Positions 20,257 to 31,420 of a stretch of DNA of 64,000 nt are shown here, in pieces. This DNA comes from Pantoea sp. GD03673 (GTDB lineage Bacteria > Pseudomonadota > Gammaproteobacteria > Enterobacterales > Enterobacteriaceae), in the NCBI RefSeq assembly GCF_029844725.1, contig NZ_JAOCKJ010000001.1, forward strand, positions 62,001 through 126,000, read 5' to 3'. A program made the position numbers and the translations under genes. Numbering within the stretch: the stretch's first letter is position 1; every line of letters starts with the position of its first letter. The notes beneath the pieces were generated by a model, which did no database searches, was not told where the DNA came from, and was given only the letters and a program-made list of their open reading frames with translations.

Positions 20257-23200
20257 ATGATCCCACAGATTTCGCAGGCACCGGGCCTCGTTCAGCTGGT
20301 GCTGACATTCCTTGAGTCGCTGAAAGAGCAGGGTTTTACCGGTGACATGGCGACCAGCTATGCCGACCGTCTCTCGCTTTCCACCGATAACAGCATCTAT
20401 CAACTGCTCCCTGACGCAGCGCTCTTTCCGCGTTCGACGGCAGATGTTGCGCTGCTGGCCCGCGTGGCCGGAGAAGCACGCTTTGCCAGCCTGGTGTTTA
20501 CCCCACGCGGCGGCGGCACCGGCACCAACGGTCAGTCGCTGAATCAGGGAATTGTGGTGGATATGTCGCGCTACATGAACCGCATCCTGGAGATCAATAC
20601 CGACGAGGGCTGGGTGCGGGTCGAAGCGGGCGTGATTAAAGATCAGCTGAATGCCTGGCTGAAGCCTTTCGGCTTCTTCTTTTCGCCTGAATTGTCCACC
20701 AGTAACCGCGCCACCATGGGCGGCATGATCAATACCGATGCATCTGGCCAGGGCTCCCTGGTCTACGGCAAAACGTCGGATCATGTCCTGGGCCTGCGCG
20801 CCGTGCTGCTGGGCGGCGAAATTCTTGATACGCGGCCGATGGCCACCGCGCTGGCTGAAACCCTGGCGCAGACGACAACACCCGAAGGCCGCATTTACCA
20901 GCAGGTGCTGACGCGCTGCCGCGAGCATCGGGCGCTTATTCTGGAAAAGTTTCCAAAGCTGAATCGGTTCCTGACCGGATATGACCTGCGCCATGTTTTC
21001 AGCGACGATATGCAAACTTTCGACCTGACGCGCCTGCTGTGTGGTGCCGAGGGAACGCTGGCCTTTATCACCGAGGCGCGTCTCGATATCACGCCGCTGC
21101 CTAAAGTGCGGCGGCTGGTAAACATCAAATATGACTCCTTTGACTCGGCACTGCGCAATGCCCCCTTTATGGTAGAGGCGCAGGCGTTGTCGGTAGAGAC
21201 CGTCGATTCTAAGGTACTGAACCTGGCGCGGGAGGATATCGTCTGGCACTCGGTACGCGAATTGATCGCGGATGTCCCCGACAAAGAGATGCTGGGTCTG
21301 AATATTGTTGAATTCGCCGGAGACAACGCCGCACTCATCGATCAGCAGATCGAAAAACTGTGTGCCCGGCTTGATGCGCTGATGGTGCAGCAGCAGGGGG
21401 GCGTGATTGGCTATCAGTTCTGTAACGACCTGGCGGGCATTGAGCGCATCTATAACATGCGTAAAAAAGCGGTGGGTCTGCTGGGTAATGCGAAAGGCCG
21501 GGCTAAACCGATCCCGTTTGTGGAAGATACCGCCGTTCCGCCGGAAAAACTGGCGGACTACATTGTCGAGTTTCGCGCACTGCTCGACAGCCACGGTCTG
21601 AGCTATGGGATGTTTGGTCACGTCGATGCTGGCGTACTGCACGTGCGTCCGGCGCTGGACATGTGCGATCCGCAGCAGGAGATGATGATGAAACAGATCT
21701 CCGACGAAGTGGTGGCGCTGACCGCGCGCTACGGTGGCCTGCTGTGGGGTGAACATGGCAAAGGGTTCCGCGCCCAGTACAGTCCGGCATTCTTTGGCGA
21801 GACGTTATTTAACGAGTTGCGCCGCATTAAAGCGGCCTTTGATCCGCTCAATCGCCTGAATCCGGGCAAGATCTGTACGCCCTTTAACAGCAACGATGAC
21901 ATGATGCAGGTCGATGCGGTGAAGCGCGGCACTTACGACAGGCAGATTCCGTTAACGGTCCGGGATGAGTGGCGTGGCGCGATGGAGTGTAACGGCAACG
22001 GCTTATGTTTCAACTTTGATGTCCGCAGCCCGATGTGCCCCTCAATGAAGATCACCCGTAACCGCATTCACTCGCCCAAAGGGCGGGCAACGCTGACGCG
22101 GGAGTGGCTGCGGCTGCTGGCCGGGCAGGGCGTCGATCCGCTGGTACTCGAAAAGCAGCTGCCGGAAAACGGCCTGTCCCTGCGCGGGCTTATCGCCCGA
22201 ACCCGCAACAGCTGGCACGCCAGCAAAGGGGAGTATGACTTTTCGCACGAGGTGAAAGAGGCAATGTCAGGCTGCCTGGCCTGTAAAGCCTGCTCGACTC
22301 AGTGTCCGATCAAAATTGACGTTCCCGCTTTCCGCTCGCGCTTCTTACAGCTTTATCACACCCGTTATCTGCGTCCGGTCAGCGATCACCTGGTGGCAGC
22401 GGTTGAGGGCTATGCGCCTCTGATGGCGAAGGCACCTAAGGTGTTTAACTTCTTCCTGCGCCAGCCGTGGGTAAAAGAGTTAAGCAAAACGCATATCGGC
22501 ATGGTCGATCTGCCGCTGCTTTCGTCCCCCAACCTGAAACAGCAGCTCAGTGGTCATCCCGCCATGAACATGACGCTGGAGCAGCTTGAAGGGCTGTCAG
22601 CGGCTGAACGCGCAAACTGTGTGCTGGTGGTGCAGGATCCTTTTACCAGCTTCTATGAGGCACAGCTGGTTAATGATTTTGTCAGGCTGATTGAGAAGCT
22701 GGGTTACCGTCCGGTGCTGCTGCCGTTCTCGCCCAACGGTAAGGCGCAGCACGTGAAAGGCTTCCTGCAACGTTTCGCACGTACGGCAGCCCGCACTGCG
22801 GATTTCCTCAATCGGGTCGCAAAACTGGAGCTGCCCATGGTCGGCGTCGATCCGGCTACCGTGCTTTGCTATCGTGATGAATATCGTCAGACGCTGGGTG
22901 AATCACGCGGCGACTTTACCGTATTGCTGGTGCATGAATGGTTAGCGCGAGCCCTGGCTGAACGTGAGGAGCAGGCCACCGGCGGGGAATCCTGGTATCT
23001 GTTTGCGCACTGCACCGAAGTGACCGCGCTGCCTTCTGCGCCGAATCAGTGGCAGGGGATTTTCGCCCGTTTTGGCGCAAAGCTGGAGAATATTAATGTG
23101 GGCTGCTGCGGCATGGCGGGCACCTACGGCCACGAAAGTAAGAATCTTGAAAACTCGCTGGGGATTTACGCGCTCTCCTGGCATCCGCAGCTTCAGCGAT

Positions 23201-23310
23201 TGCCCCGCCAGCGCTGTCTGGCCACCGGCTATTCGTGCCGCAGCCAGGTCAAGCGCGTAGAAGGCAACGGAATGCGCCATCCGCTTCAGGCATTGTTAAC
23301 ACTCATGTAA
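20257..23310 (+). CDS. ydiJ: FAD-linked, iron-sulfur D-2-hydroxyacid dehydrogenase YdiJ
   Basis: 1017 residues (E. coli 1018) from the ATG at 20257 (MIPQISQAPG); the frame stays open upstream but the extension is not family-like. N-terminal FAD-binding domain (about 50-270, RGGGTGTNGQSLNQG and ELSTSNRATMGGMINTDASGQG), FAD-oxidase C-terminal domain, then an Fe-S module with CLACKACSTQCPIK and C-terminal cysteines in GHC- and NVGCCGMAGTYGHE-type sequences. The E. coli enzyme is described as a D-2-hydroxyglutarate dehydrogenase; electron acceptor not known to me. A PurR-like box is just upstream. Confidence 0.94.
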   Translation: MIPQISQAPGLVQLVLTFLESLKEQGFTGDMATSYADRLSLSTDNSIYQLLPDAALFPRSTADVALLARVAGEARFASLVFTPRGGGTGTNGQSLNQGIVVDMSRYMNRILEINTDEGWVRVEAGVIKDQLNAWLKPFGFFFSPELSTSNRATMGGMINTDASGQGSLVYGKTSDHVLGLRAVLLGGEILDTRPMATALAETLAQTTTPEGRIYQQVLTRCREHRALILEKFPKLNRFLTGYDLRHVFSDDMQTFDLTRLLCGAEGTLAFITEARLDITPLPKVRRLVNIKYDSFDSALRNAPFMVEAQALSVETVDSKVLNLAREDIVWHSVRELIADVPDKEMLGLNIVEFAGDNAALIDQQIEKLCARLDALMVQQQGGVIGYQFCNDLAGIERIYNMRKKAVGLLGNAKGRAKPIPFVEDTAVPPEKLADYIVEFRALLDSHGLSYGMFGHVDAGVLHVRPALDMCDPQQEMMMKQISDEVVALTARYGGLLWGEHGKGFRAQYSPAFFGETLFNELRRIKAAFDPLNRLNPGKICTPFNSNDDMMQVDAVKRGTYDRQIPLTVRDEWRGAMECNGNGLCFNFDVRSPMCPSMKITRNRIHSPKGRATLTREWLRLLAGQGVDPLVLEKQLPENGLSLRGLIARTRNSWHASKGEYDFSHEVKEAMSGCLACKACSTQCPIKIDVPAFRSRFLQLYHTRYLRPVSDHLVAAVEGYAPLMAKAPKVFNFFLRQPWVKELSKTHIGMVDLPLLSSPNLKQQLSGHPAMNMTLEQLEGLSAAERANCVLVVQDPFTSFYEAQLVNDFVRLIEKLGYRPVLLPFSPNGKAQHVKGFLQRFARTAARTADFLNRVAKLELPMVGVDPATVLCYRDEYRQTLGESRGDFTVLLVHEWLARALAEREEQATGGESWYLFAHCTEVTALPSAPNQWQGIFARFGAKLENINVGCCGMAGTYGHESKNLENSLGIYALSWHPQLQRLPRQRCLATGYSCRSQVKRVEGNGMRHPLQALLTLM

Positions 23311-23343
23311 AAAAATTGTGCGCGACGTCACGTCGTGGCTGGA

Positions 23344-23745
23344 TTAGAATATCCAGCCTGCGTGACGCACAAAATCACTCTGCAGCACGGTGGCTTTGTT
23401 CCACTCGCCGACCAGGGCTAATTGATGGCAGAGGCGGGTCAGGGACAATCGCGCCAGTTGATAGGCCTGAAGTCGAAACAGCCGATCGCGATCGTTGTTT
23501 CCCATCTCCTGCACCAGCCGGTGATGCAGTTTACCCATCGCATGAAGGTAACTCTGATCGTCACCGTTCAACTGGCAGACTTCTGCCATATCCTGACAGG
23601 CATCGTTAAACTGGCGTAGCTGATGAATCGTGCAGTCGGCACGGTCGAGCTTAGCCTGCGCCATATAAAAGTCGACGGTGATATCACGGACCGAAAACTG
23701 GTATTCGTCAATTTTATGCTGCAGCCAGGCGGAGACGGAAAGCAT
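23344..23745 (-). CDS. Hypothetical helical protein under a Fur box
   Basis: I do not recognise this 133-residue protein. It is rich in predicted alpha-helix, with no signal peptide or membrane segment, and has four cysteines (38, 50, 57, 106) and eight or so histidines, so metal binding is possible but not shown. Start chosen at the ATG at 23745 (MLSVSAWLQHK), preceded on the minus strand by aagg; upstream in-frame starts fall inside the Fur box. A perfect 7-1-7 Fur palindrome sits 24-38 bases upstream of the start. It lies between ydiJ and sufA, where E. coli has menI and ydiH. Iron-repressed expression is inferred. Confidence 0.75.
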   Translation of the reverse strand: MLSVSAWLQHKIDEYQFSVRDITVDFYMAQAKLDRADCTIHQLRQFNDACQDMAEVCQLNGDDQSYLHAMGKLHHRLVQEMGNNDRDRLFRLQAYQLARLSLTRLCHQLALVGEWNKATVLQSDFVRHAGWIF

Positions 23746-23768
23746 GATGGCGTTGCCTTGAATGTTAA

Positions 23769-23783
23769 TGATAATAATTATCA
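23769..23783. promoter_or_regulatory. Fur box, perfect 7-1-7 palindrome
   Basis: TGATAATAATTATCA is the ideal 7-1-7 Fur half-site arrangement, and TAAT/ATCA sequence continues on both sides (23766-23790), suggesting overlapping Fur dimers. Nearest start is the minus-strand gene at 23745; sufA is 354 bases the other way. Confidence 0.88.
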
Positions 23784-23790
23784 TAATCAT

Positions 23791-24136
23791 CCATGCCGGG
23801 ATTGCAATTGCAGGGCAGAAAAATTTATCGATTTATCCTGCCTGTCGGTATAATCGGAAATAACAATCCGTTTACATCACAGAAAGGCGTAACCTATCAA
23901 TAAGCATTTTTATCAAAAATGGTTATTTCAAAAAGAGTGATTTATTAATAGGTTATCACTGGCTTATTGAGGCTGCTTCTCTTCATACAGGATGAACTGA
24001 ACCAGCTATGCTTACTAATTAAGCGAATAAAACAGCACAAGATGATTATCCCTGCAAAACAAGAGGTTGAAGTGATTGGTCAGATCACTACCATAGGGGG
24101 ATAGCCTGAAAAGGTCCGGACTCAAGAGGTATCAAC
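23791..24136. other. Upstream region of the suf operon
   Basis: These 346 bases hold no supported gene. In E. coli the suf promoter takes OxyR, IHF, IscR and Fur. The region is AT-rich, but I could not place any of these sites with confidence other than the Fur box at 23769-23783, which may serve both directions. The sufA Shine-Dalgarno aagagg is at its right end. Confidence 0.5.
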
Positions 24137-24511
24137 ATGGCATCCGTTAATACAGACTCTTTCTCACCCGACGATTTTGTCTGGAAAGGGCTGACGCTGA
24201 CTGAAACCGCAGCGCAACAAATTCTCAATCTGGCGGCTCAGGACCCTGAAGTCAAGGGGCTGCGTCTGGGCGTAAAACAATCCGGCTGCGCCGGTTTCGG
24301 TTACGTCATGGATCTGGTCAAAGAACCCGTCGAAGACGATTTGCAGTTCTCATTCCACGGCGCAACGCTGTTTGTGCCACTACAGGCGATGCCATTCGTT
24401 GATGGCACTGAACTGGATTACGTTCGTGAAGGCCTGAATCAGATTTTTAAATTCAATAACCCTAAAGCTCAGCACGCCTGCGGGTGCGGTGAGAGCTTTG
24501 GCGTCGAGTAA
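24137..24511 (+). CDS. sufA: A-type Fe-S cluster carrier SufA
   Basis: 124 residues. SufA takes Fe-S clusters from the SufBCD scaffold and passes them to apo-proteins. The three cluster-binding cysteines are in KQSGCAGFGY and the C-terminal CGCGESF. First gene of sufABCDSE, which assembles Fe-S clusters under oxidative stress and iron starvation. sufB begins 7 bases after its stop. Confidence 0.97.
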   Translation: MASVNTDSFSPDDFVWKGLTLTETAAQQILNLAAQDPEVKGLRLGVKQSGCAGFGYVMDLVKEPVEDDLQFSFHGATLFVPLQAMPFVDGTELDYVREGLNQIFKFNNPKAQHACGCGESFGVE

Positions 24512-24518
24512 GTGAAAT

Positions 24519-26012
<1,494 letters not shown>

Positions 26013-26054
26013 TGCCGTCACACGCGTTGCCGGAAGCAATGTGAAGGAATAAGT

Positions 26055-26801
26055 ATGTTAAGCATTAAAGATTTGCAGGTCAGTGTTGAAGATAAAGCCA
26101 TTCTGCGTGGCCTGAATCTCGAAATTAAACCGGGCGAAGTGCATGCCATCATGGGGCCGAACGGTTCAGGTAAAAGCACCCTGTCAGCGACGCTGGCAGG
26201 CCGTGAAGATTATGAAGTCACCGGCGGTTCGGTCAGCTTCAAAGGTAAAGACCTGCTTGAGCTGGCGCCTGAAGAGCGTGCCGGTGAAGGCATCTTTATG
26301 GCCTTCCAGTATCCGGTAGAAATTCCGGGCGTCAGTAACCAGTTCTTCCTGCAAACTTCGGTTAACGCTGTTCGCAAATATCGTCAGCAGGACGAGCTGG
26401 ATCGCTTTGATTTCCAGGACTTCATCGAAGAGAAAATTCATCTGCTGAAGATGCCGGAAGATCTGCTGACCCGTTCCGTCAACGTGGGCTTCTCCGGTGG
26501 CGAGAAGAAGCGTAACGACATTCTGCAGATGGCGGCGCTGGAGCCGGAACTCTGCATCCTGGATGAGACCGACTCTGGTCTGGATATCGATGCGCTGAAA
26601 ATCGTTGCTAACGGCGTTAACAGCCTGCGCGACGAGAAACGTGCCTTTATCATCGTGACCCACTACCAGCGTATTCTGGATTACATCAAGCCAGACTTCG
26701 TTCATGTTCTGTATCAGGGCAAAATTGTGAAATCTGGCGACTTCTCGCTGGTGAAACAGCTGGAGGAGCAAGGTTATGGCTGGCTTACCGACGAAGAGTG
26801 A
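26055..26801 (+). CDS. sufC: SufBCD complex ATPase SufC
   Basis: 248 residues, ABC-type ATPase without a membrane partner; ATP binding drives the SufBD rearrangement needed for cluster assembly. Walker A GPNGSGKST with Lys40, signature FSGGEKKRND, Walker B ELCILDETDSGLD, and the switch His in VTHYQRI. Start has gaaggaata upstream. The last 26 bases overlap the start of sufD in another frame. Confidence 0.98.
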   Translation: MLSIKDLQVSVEDKAILRGLNLEIKPGEVHAIMGPNGSGKSTLSATLAGREDYEVTGGSVSFKGKDLLELAPEERAGEGIFMAFQYPVEIPGVSNQFFLQTSVNAVRKYRQQDELDRFDFQDFIEEKIHLLKMPEDLLTRSVNVGFSGGEKKRNDILQMAALEPELCILDETDSGLDIDALKIVANGVNSLRDEKRAFIIVTHYQRILDYIKPDFVHVLYQGKIVKSGDFSLVKQLEEQGYGWLTDEE

Positions 26802-28056
26802 TTCTGCGCTGCAACAGTGGCATCACCTGTTTGAATCGCGTGGCGACGTGCGTTCTCTGCAGGCACAGCAGCACTGGCAGCAACTGATGCGCGTTGGCCT
26901 GCCAACCCGCAAACATGAAAACTGGAAGTACACGCCGCTGGACACGCTGCTGTCCCAGCAGTTTGTGCTGCCTGACGCGCCTCAGACCCTGAGCGCTGAA
27001 CAGGTTGATGCACTGGCGCTGCCGCTGGATGCAATCCGTCTGGTTTATGTCGACGGTCAGTTCCAGCCCGCCTTCAGCAGCCGCGATCCGGAGCTGTTTG
27101 AGATCCAGCACAGCGTGGCCGCCGAGCGCCGTCCGCTGCCCGCTGCGGTTCAGCCTGAAGTCTTCCTGCATCTGACAGAAAGTCTGGCAGAAGAGGTGAC
27201 GACCCTGCGTCTGGCTCGCGGTAAAGCCGCTGCGCGTCCGATCTACCTGCTGCATATCACCAGTGGTCAGCAGACTGGCATGAACACGGTTCACTATCGC
27301 CATCACCTGCAGCTGGAAGAAAGTGCCGAAGCCGAAGTCATCGAGCATTACGTTTCGCTGGATGAGCGCGCCCATTTCACCGGCACGCGCTTTACCTTTG
27401 CGGTAGGCGACAATGCAAAGCTGACTTACACTAAGCTGGCCTTTGAAAGCAGCGCCAGCTATCACTTTGCGCACAACGATCTGGTGATTGGTAACGACGG
27501 CCAGGTCAGCAGCACCAGCTTCCTACTGGGTGCCGGGCTGTCGCGTCACAACACCAGTACTCAGCTGAACGGCGAAAACACCACGCTGGCGATCAACAGC
27601 CTGGTGCTGCCGGTGAAACAGGACGTGGCGGATACCCGTACTTACCTGGAGCACAACAAAGGCCATTGTGTCAGCCGCCAGATGCATAAAACCATCGTGC
27701 GCGATAAAGGCCGGGCGGTGTTTAACGGTCACATCAAAGTGGCACAGCATGCGCTGAAGACCGACGGGCAGATGACCAACAACAACCTGTTGCTGGGCAA
27801 GCTCTCTGAGGTTGACACCAAACCGCAGCTGGAAATCTATGCGGATGATGTTAAGTGCAGCCACGGTGCCACCATCGGTCGTATCGACGACGAGCAGATG
27901 TTCTATCTGCGTTCGCGCGGTATTGAGCAGGATGCCGCGCAGACCATGATTATCCATGCATTTGCAGCCGAACTCACTGAAACACTTGAAAATGAAGTGA
28001 TGCGTCAGGCCGTGCTGCAGCGCATTGCACAACGCTTTCCCGGAGGCGACGTATGA
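26776..28056 (+). CDS. sufD: Fe-S assembly protein SufD
   Basis: 426 residues (E. coli 423). Paralogue of SufB that dimerises with it through the beta-helix; needed for iron entry into the complex. The conserved C-terminal region [23 protein letters not shown] is intact, including the histidine-cysteine site. Its ATG at 26776 lies inside sufC, with ggaggagcaaggtt upstream, and its stop overlaps the sufS start by 4 bases: translational coupling on both sides. Confidence 0.97.
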   Translation: MAGLPTKSDSALQQWHHLFESRGDVRSLQAQQHWQQLMRVGLPTRKHENWKYTPLDTLLSQQFVLPDAPQTLSAEQVDALALPLDAIRLVYVDGQFQPAFSSRDPELFEIQHSVAAERRPLPAAVQPEVFLHLTESLAEEVTTLRLARGKAAARPIYLLHITSGQQTGMNTVHYRHHLQLEESAEAEVIEHYVSLDERAHFTGTRFTFAVGDNAKLTYTKLAFESSASYHFAHNDLVIGNDGQVSSTSFLLGAGLSRHNTSTQLNGENTTLAINSLVLPVKQDVADTRTYLEHNKGHCVSRQMHKTIVRDKGRAVFNGHIKVAQHALKTDGQMTNNNLLLGKLSEVDTKPQLEIYADDVKCSHGATIGRIDDEQMFYLRSRGIEQDAAQTMIIHAFAAELTETLENEVMRQAVLQRIAQRFPGGDV

Positions 28057-29279
28057 TGAACTTCGATCTCGAACGCATCAGGGCTGATTTTCCTATCCTG
28101 AAGCGTGAGGTCAACGGTCATCCGCTGGCCTATCTTGACAGTGCGGCCAGCGCACAGCGTCCACTCTCGGTCATCAATGCCGAGAGTCATTTCTATCAGC
28201 ACGGCTATGCAGCCGTGCATCGTGGTATCCATACGTTAAGCCAGCAGGCGACCAGCGACATGGAGAACGTGCGCGATCAGGCTGCCCGTTTTATCAATGC
28301 GCAGTCCCAGGAAGAGATCGTCTTCGTCAAAGGCACCACCGAAGGCATCAATCTGGTGGCTAACACCTGGGGCAGCAGTAACCTCCAGGCTGGCGACAAC
28401 CTGATCATCACGGAGATGGAACATCACGCCAATATCGTGCCGTGGCAGATGCTGGCGCAGCGTACCGGCGCAGAAGTGCGGGTCCTGCCCCTGAATGACA
28501 ACGGTGAACTGGCGCTGGAGCAACTGGCGGGGCTCATCGACAGCCGCACGCGGCTGCTGGCCGTGACGCACGTTTCAAACGTGCTCGGCACCGTTAACCC
28601 GGTTAAAGCCATCGTTGCTCAGGCAAAAGCCGCTGGCGTGATTACGCTGGTGGATGGGGCGCAGGCCGTCATGCATGACAGGGTCGATGTGCAGGATATC
28701 GGCTGCGACTTCTACGTCTTCTCAAGCCATAAGCTTTATGGCCCGAATGGCGTTGGTATTCTCTATGGCCGCAAAGTGCTGCTGGATGAGATGCCACCGT
28801 GGGAAGGCGGCGGTTCGATGATTGACCGCGTCATGCTGCCTGCCGGTACGACCTGGAACAGCGCGCCGTGGCGTTTTGAAGCGGGTACGCCGAATACCGG
28901 CGGCATTATCGGCTTTGGTGCGGCGATGGCCTATGTGCAGGCGCTGGGACTGGATACCATTCATCAGCGCGAGACGGCACTGATGAACTACGCGCTCGAT
29001 AAGCTGGGCACCGTACCGGATATTCAGATCTACGGTCCACAGTCACGTGCGGGTGTTATCGCCTTCAACCTGGGCAAACATCATGCCTTTGATGTTGGCA
29101 GCTTCCTGGATCAATACGGTATTGCCATCCGTACCGGACATCACTGTGCGATGCCGCTGATGCAGCATTACAATGTGCCAGCGATGTGCCGTGCCTCCTT
29201 CACGTTTTATAACAGTGAAGAGGAAGTGGATCGTCTGGCTGCCGGTCTGACGCGCATTCATCGTCTGCTGGGCGGCTGA
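28053..29279 (+). CDS. sufS: Cysteine desulfurase SufS
   Basis: PLP enzyme (class V aminotransferase fold) that removes sulfur from cysteine and loads it on SufE. 408 residues. The PLP lysine is Lys227 in [10 protein letters not shown] and the persulfide cysteine is Cys365 in [11 protein letters not shown]; both are one higher than in E. coli because the start reads MMN. The start ATGATG overlaps the sufD stop and follows ggagg at 28042. Confidence 0.98.
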   Translation: MMNFDLERIRADFPILKREVNGHPLAYLDSAASAQRPLSVINAESHFYQHGYAAVHRGIHTLSQQATSDMENVRDQAARFINAQSQEEIVFVKGTTEGINLVANTWGSSNLQAGDNLIITEMEHHANIVPWQMLAQRTGAEVRVLPLNDNGELALEQLAGLIDSRTRLLAVTHVSNVLGTVNPVKAIVAQAKAAGVITLVDGAQAVMHDRVDVQDIGCDFYVFSSHKLYGPNGVGILYGRKVLLDEMPPWEGGGSMIDRVMLPAGTTWNSAPWRFEAGTPNTGGIIGFGAAMAYVQALGLDTIHQRETALMNYALDKLGTVPDIQIYGPQSRAGVIAFNLGKHHAFDVGSFLDQYGIAIRTGHHCAMPLMQHYNVPAMCRASFTFYNSEEEVDRLAAGLTRIHRLLGG

Positions 29280-29300
29280 ACAGTTTTAACGGAGTCACTG

Positions 29301-29717
29301 ATGGCGAATTTGCCTGAAAAAGAGAAACTGGTTCGCAACTTCAATCGTTGCGCCAACTGGGAAGAGAAGTACCTCTACATCATTGAGCTGGGCACGAAAC
29401 TTCCGGAATCGTCTGAAACCTTACACCAGCCGGAAAACGTGATTTCGGGTTGCCAGAGTCAGGTGTGGATCAGAATGACCCCACAGGCCGATGGTTCCAT
29501 CGCGTTTGAAGGTGACAGCGATGCCGCTATCGTTAAAGGTCTGATTGCTATTGTATTTAGTCTCTATCAGAACCTGCCACCCGCCGACATTCTGGCGCTG
29601 GATGTGCGCCACTGGTTTGGCGAACTGGCCCTGGTGCAGCACCTGACGCCCACCCGGTCGCAGGGGCTGGAGGCGATGATTCGGTCTATTCGCCATACCG
29701 CTCAGAACCTCAGCTAA
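29301..29717 (+). CDS. sufE: Sulfur acceptor SufE
   Basis: 138 residues, as in E. coli. SufE receives the persulfide from SufS on Cys51 ([11 protein letters not shown]) and carries it to SufB. Last gene of the operon; the terminator at 29729 follows directly. Confidence 0.98.
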   Translation: MANLPEKEKLVRNFNRCANWEEKYLYIIELGTKLPESSETLHQPENVISGCQSQVWIRMTPQADGSIAFEGDSDAAIVKGLIAIVFSLYQNLPPADILALDVRHWFGELALVQHLTPTRSQGLEAMIRSIRHTAQNLS

Positions 29718-29728
29718 GTTACACTCGA

Positions 29729-29755
29729 CAGACGCCATCCGGCGTCTGTTTTTTT
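29729..29755 (+). terminator. Terminator of the suf operon
   Basis: An 8-bp stem cagacgcc / ggcgtctg with loop atcc and seven T residues. Confidence 0.92.
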
Positions 29756-29773
29756 ATCTGACGAGAAAATTGC

Positions 29774-30799
29774 ATGAAACCTGCTTTACATTTAGCCGGT
29801 GCATTGCTGCTGACCTGTTTTGGGCTCTCTGCACCCGCATTCGCCACCGAATATCCGCTGCCACCGCCTGACAGTCGCCTGATTGGCGAAAACGTTCTGA
29901 CGCAGGTTCCTGATGATAAACAACCACTGGAAGCCATTGCGGCCCGCTACAAGGTCGGGCTGCTGGGTATGCTGGAGGCGAATCCCGGCACCGACCCCTG
30001 GCTGCCCAAAGCGGGTACGTCGCTGACAGTGCCGTTGCAGATGATCCTGCCTGATACGCCGCGTGAAGGCATTGTGGTGAATCTGGCCGAACTGCGTCTC
30101 TACTACTATCCCAAAGGGGAAGATAAGGTTATCGTCTATCCCATCGGCATTGGTCAGCTGGGCGCGGCAACGCCGGTCATGGTGACGCAGATCAGCCAGA
30201 AAATCCCGAACCCGACCTGGACCCCCACGCCGAATATCCGCAAGCGCTACGCCAAAGAGGGCATCACGCTGCCCGGCGTGGTTCCTGCCGGGCCGGATAA
30301 CCCGATGGGGCAGTTTGCCATGCGCCTGGCGCGTGGCACCGGCCAGTATCTGATCCACGGCACCAATGCGAAATTCGGCATCGGCATGCGCGTCAGCTCA
30401 GGCTGCATTCGCCTGCGTTCCGAAGATATCGAAGCGCTGTTTAATTCAGTGCCGAAAGGCACGCGGGTTCAGATTATCAATCAGCCGGTGAAGTATGCTG
30501 TGGAGCCGGATGGAAAACGCTACGTAGAAGTGCATCAGCCGCTATCGCGCAATGACAAAGACGATCCGCAGACCATGCCGATAGCGATTGGGGGTGATCT
30601 GAAGACGTTCATGAAAAGTAAGAAGAGTGACAGTGCGTTGATTAAAGCCAGCTTAACACGCCGCTCAGGTATGCCTGTGCTGGTCAGTAATGGCGAGCCA
30701 GTGCAGAGTGATACCGTGCCGCCTGAGGGGCTGGAGAGCGCGTCTGCGGAGGGGGATAGCCCGGTTATGTCTGCCGAAGGGAAAACTGCGCAACCCTGA
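29774..30799 (+). CDS. ldtE: L,D-transpeptidase LdtE
   Basis: 341 residues (E. coli 334). Periplasmic enzyme that makes 3-3 (mDap-mDap) crosslinks in peptidoglycan. Signal peptide to about residue 25 (APAFA), a LysM-like segment (about 55-95, PLEAIAARYKVGLLGMLEAN), then the YkuD domain with the active site IHGTNA...SSGCIRLRSEDIEALF and nucleophile Cys211. Its C-terminal tail is Ser/Glu-rich and low complexity. Lies between sufE and lpp, as in E. coli. Confidence 0.95.
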   Translation: MKPALHLAGALLLTCFGLSAPAFATEYPLPPPDSRLIGENVLTQVPDDKQPLEAIAARYKVGLLGMLEANPGTDPWLPKAGTSLTVPLQMILPDTPREGIVVNLAELRLYYYPKGEDKVIVYPIGIGQLGAATPVMVTQISQKIPNPTWTPTPNIRKRYAKEGITLPGVVPAGPDNPMGQFAMRLARGTGQYLIHGTNAKFGIGMRVSSGCIRLRSEDIEALFNSVPKGTRVQIINQPVKYAVEPDGKRYVEVHQPLSRNDKDDPQTMPIAIGGDLKTFMKSKKSDSALIKASLTRRSGMPVLVSNGEPVQSDTVPPEGLESASAEGDSPVMSAEGKTAQP

Positions 30800-30835
30800 C
30801 CTGGTGAGTGCCTGAAAGGGCACTGAATTCAGAGC

Positions 30836-30867
30836 AAAAAAAATGGCGCCTTGAAGGCGCCATTTTT
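30836..30867 (-). terminator. Bidirectional terminator between ldtE and lpp
   Basis: The stem atggcgcc (30843-30850) / ggcgccat (30856-30863) has an A run before it and a T run after it, so it can stop lpp on the minus strand and ldtE on the plus strand. Confidence 0.88.
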
Positions 30868-30879
30868 AAACCAGAACTC

Positions 30880-31119
<240 letters not shown>

Positions 31120-31161
31120 TTATACCCTCTAGATTGAGTTAATCTCCATGTAGCGTTACAA

Positions 31162-31190
31162 GTATTACACAAAGCTTTTTAAGTTGAGAA
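31162..31190 (-). promoter_or_regulatory. lpp promoter
   Basis: On the minus strand: -35 TTCTCA (31190-31185), 17-base spacer, -10 TAATAC (31167-31162). The downstream leader, GCTACATGGAG onward, matches the E. coli lpp leader as I recall it, giving a start near 31155. Confidence 0.85.
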
Positions 31191-31370
31191 TAAATTTTTG
31201 ATAAGAAGATGCTTAAACTTGATCGTTCGCTCAAAGAAGCAGCGAATCCCAGAATATGATAAAAAAATTTAGCGAAAACAGAGAGATTTAATCGGGTTAA
31301 CCTTAATATTAAGATTATTTGAATAGTTATTTTCTATTGGAATTTTCCGGGATTTGGTTTAAGTGGAAAT

Positions 31371-31398
31371 AAAAAAAGCGCCTCATTAAGGCGCTTTT
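31371..31398 (-). terminator. pykF terminator
   Basis: The stem agcgcct (31377-31383) / aggcgct (31389-31395) with an A run on its left, which is a T run for minus-strand transcripts. It lies just past the pykF stop. Between here and the lpp promoter (31191-31370) I see AT-rich sequence with no gene. Confidence 0.88.
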
Positions 31399-31420
31399 AA
31401 AATAATGGCAGACGAACGTT

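Noticed and set aside
20212..21756. 514-codon open frame on the minus strand opposite ydiJ
   Set aside because: Same reason: antisense to conserved ydiJ, composition rich in Gln, His and Arg, no recognisable domain.
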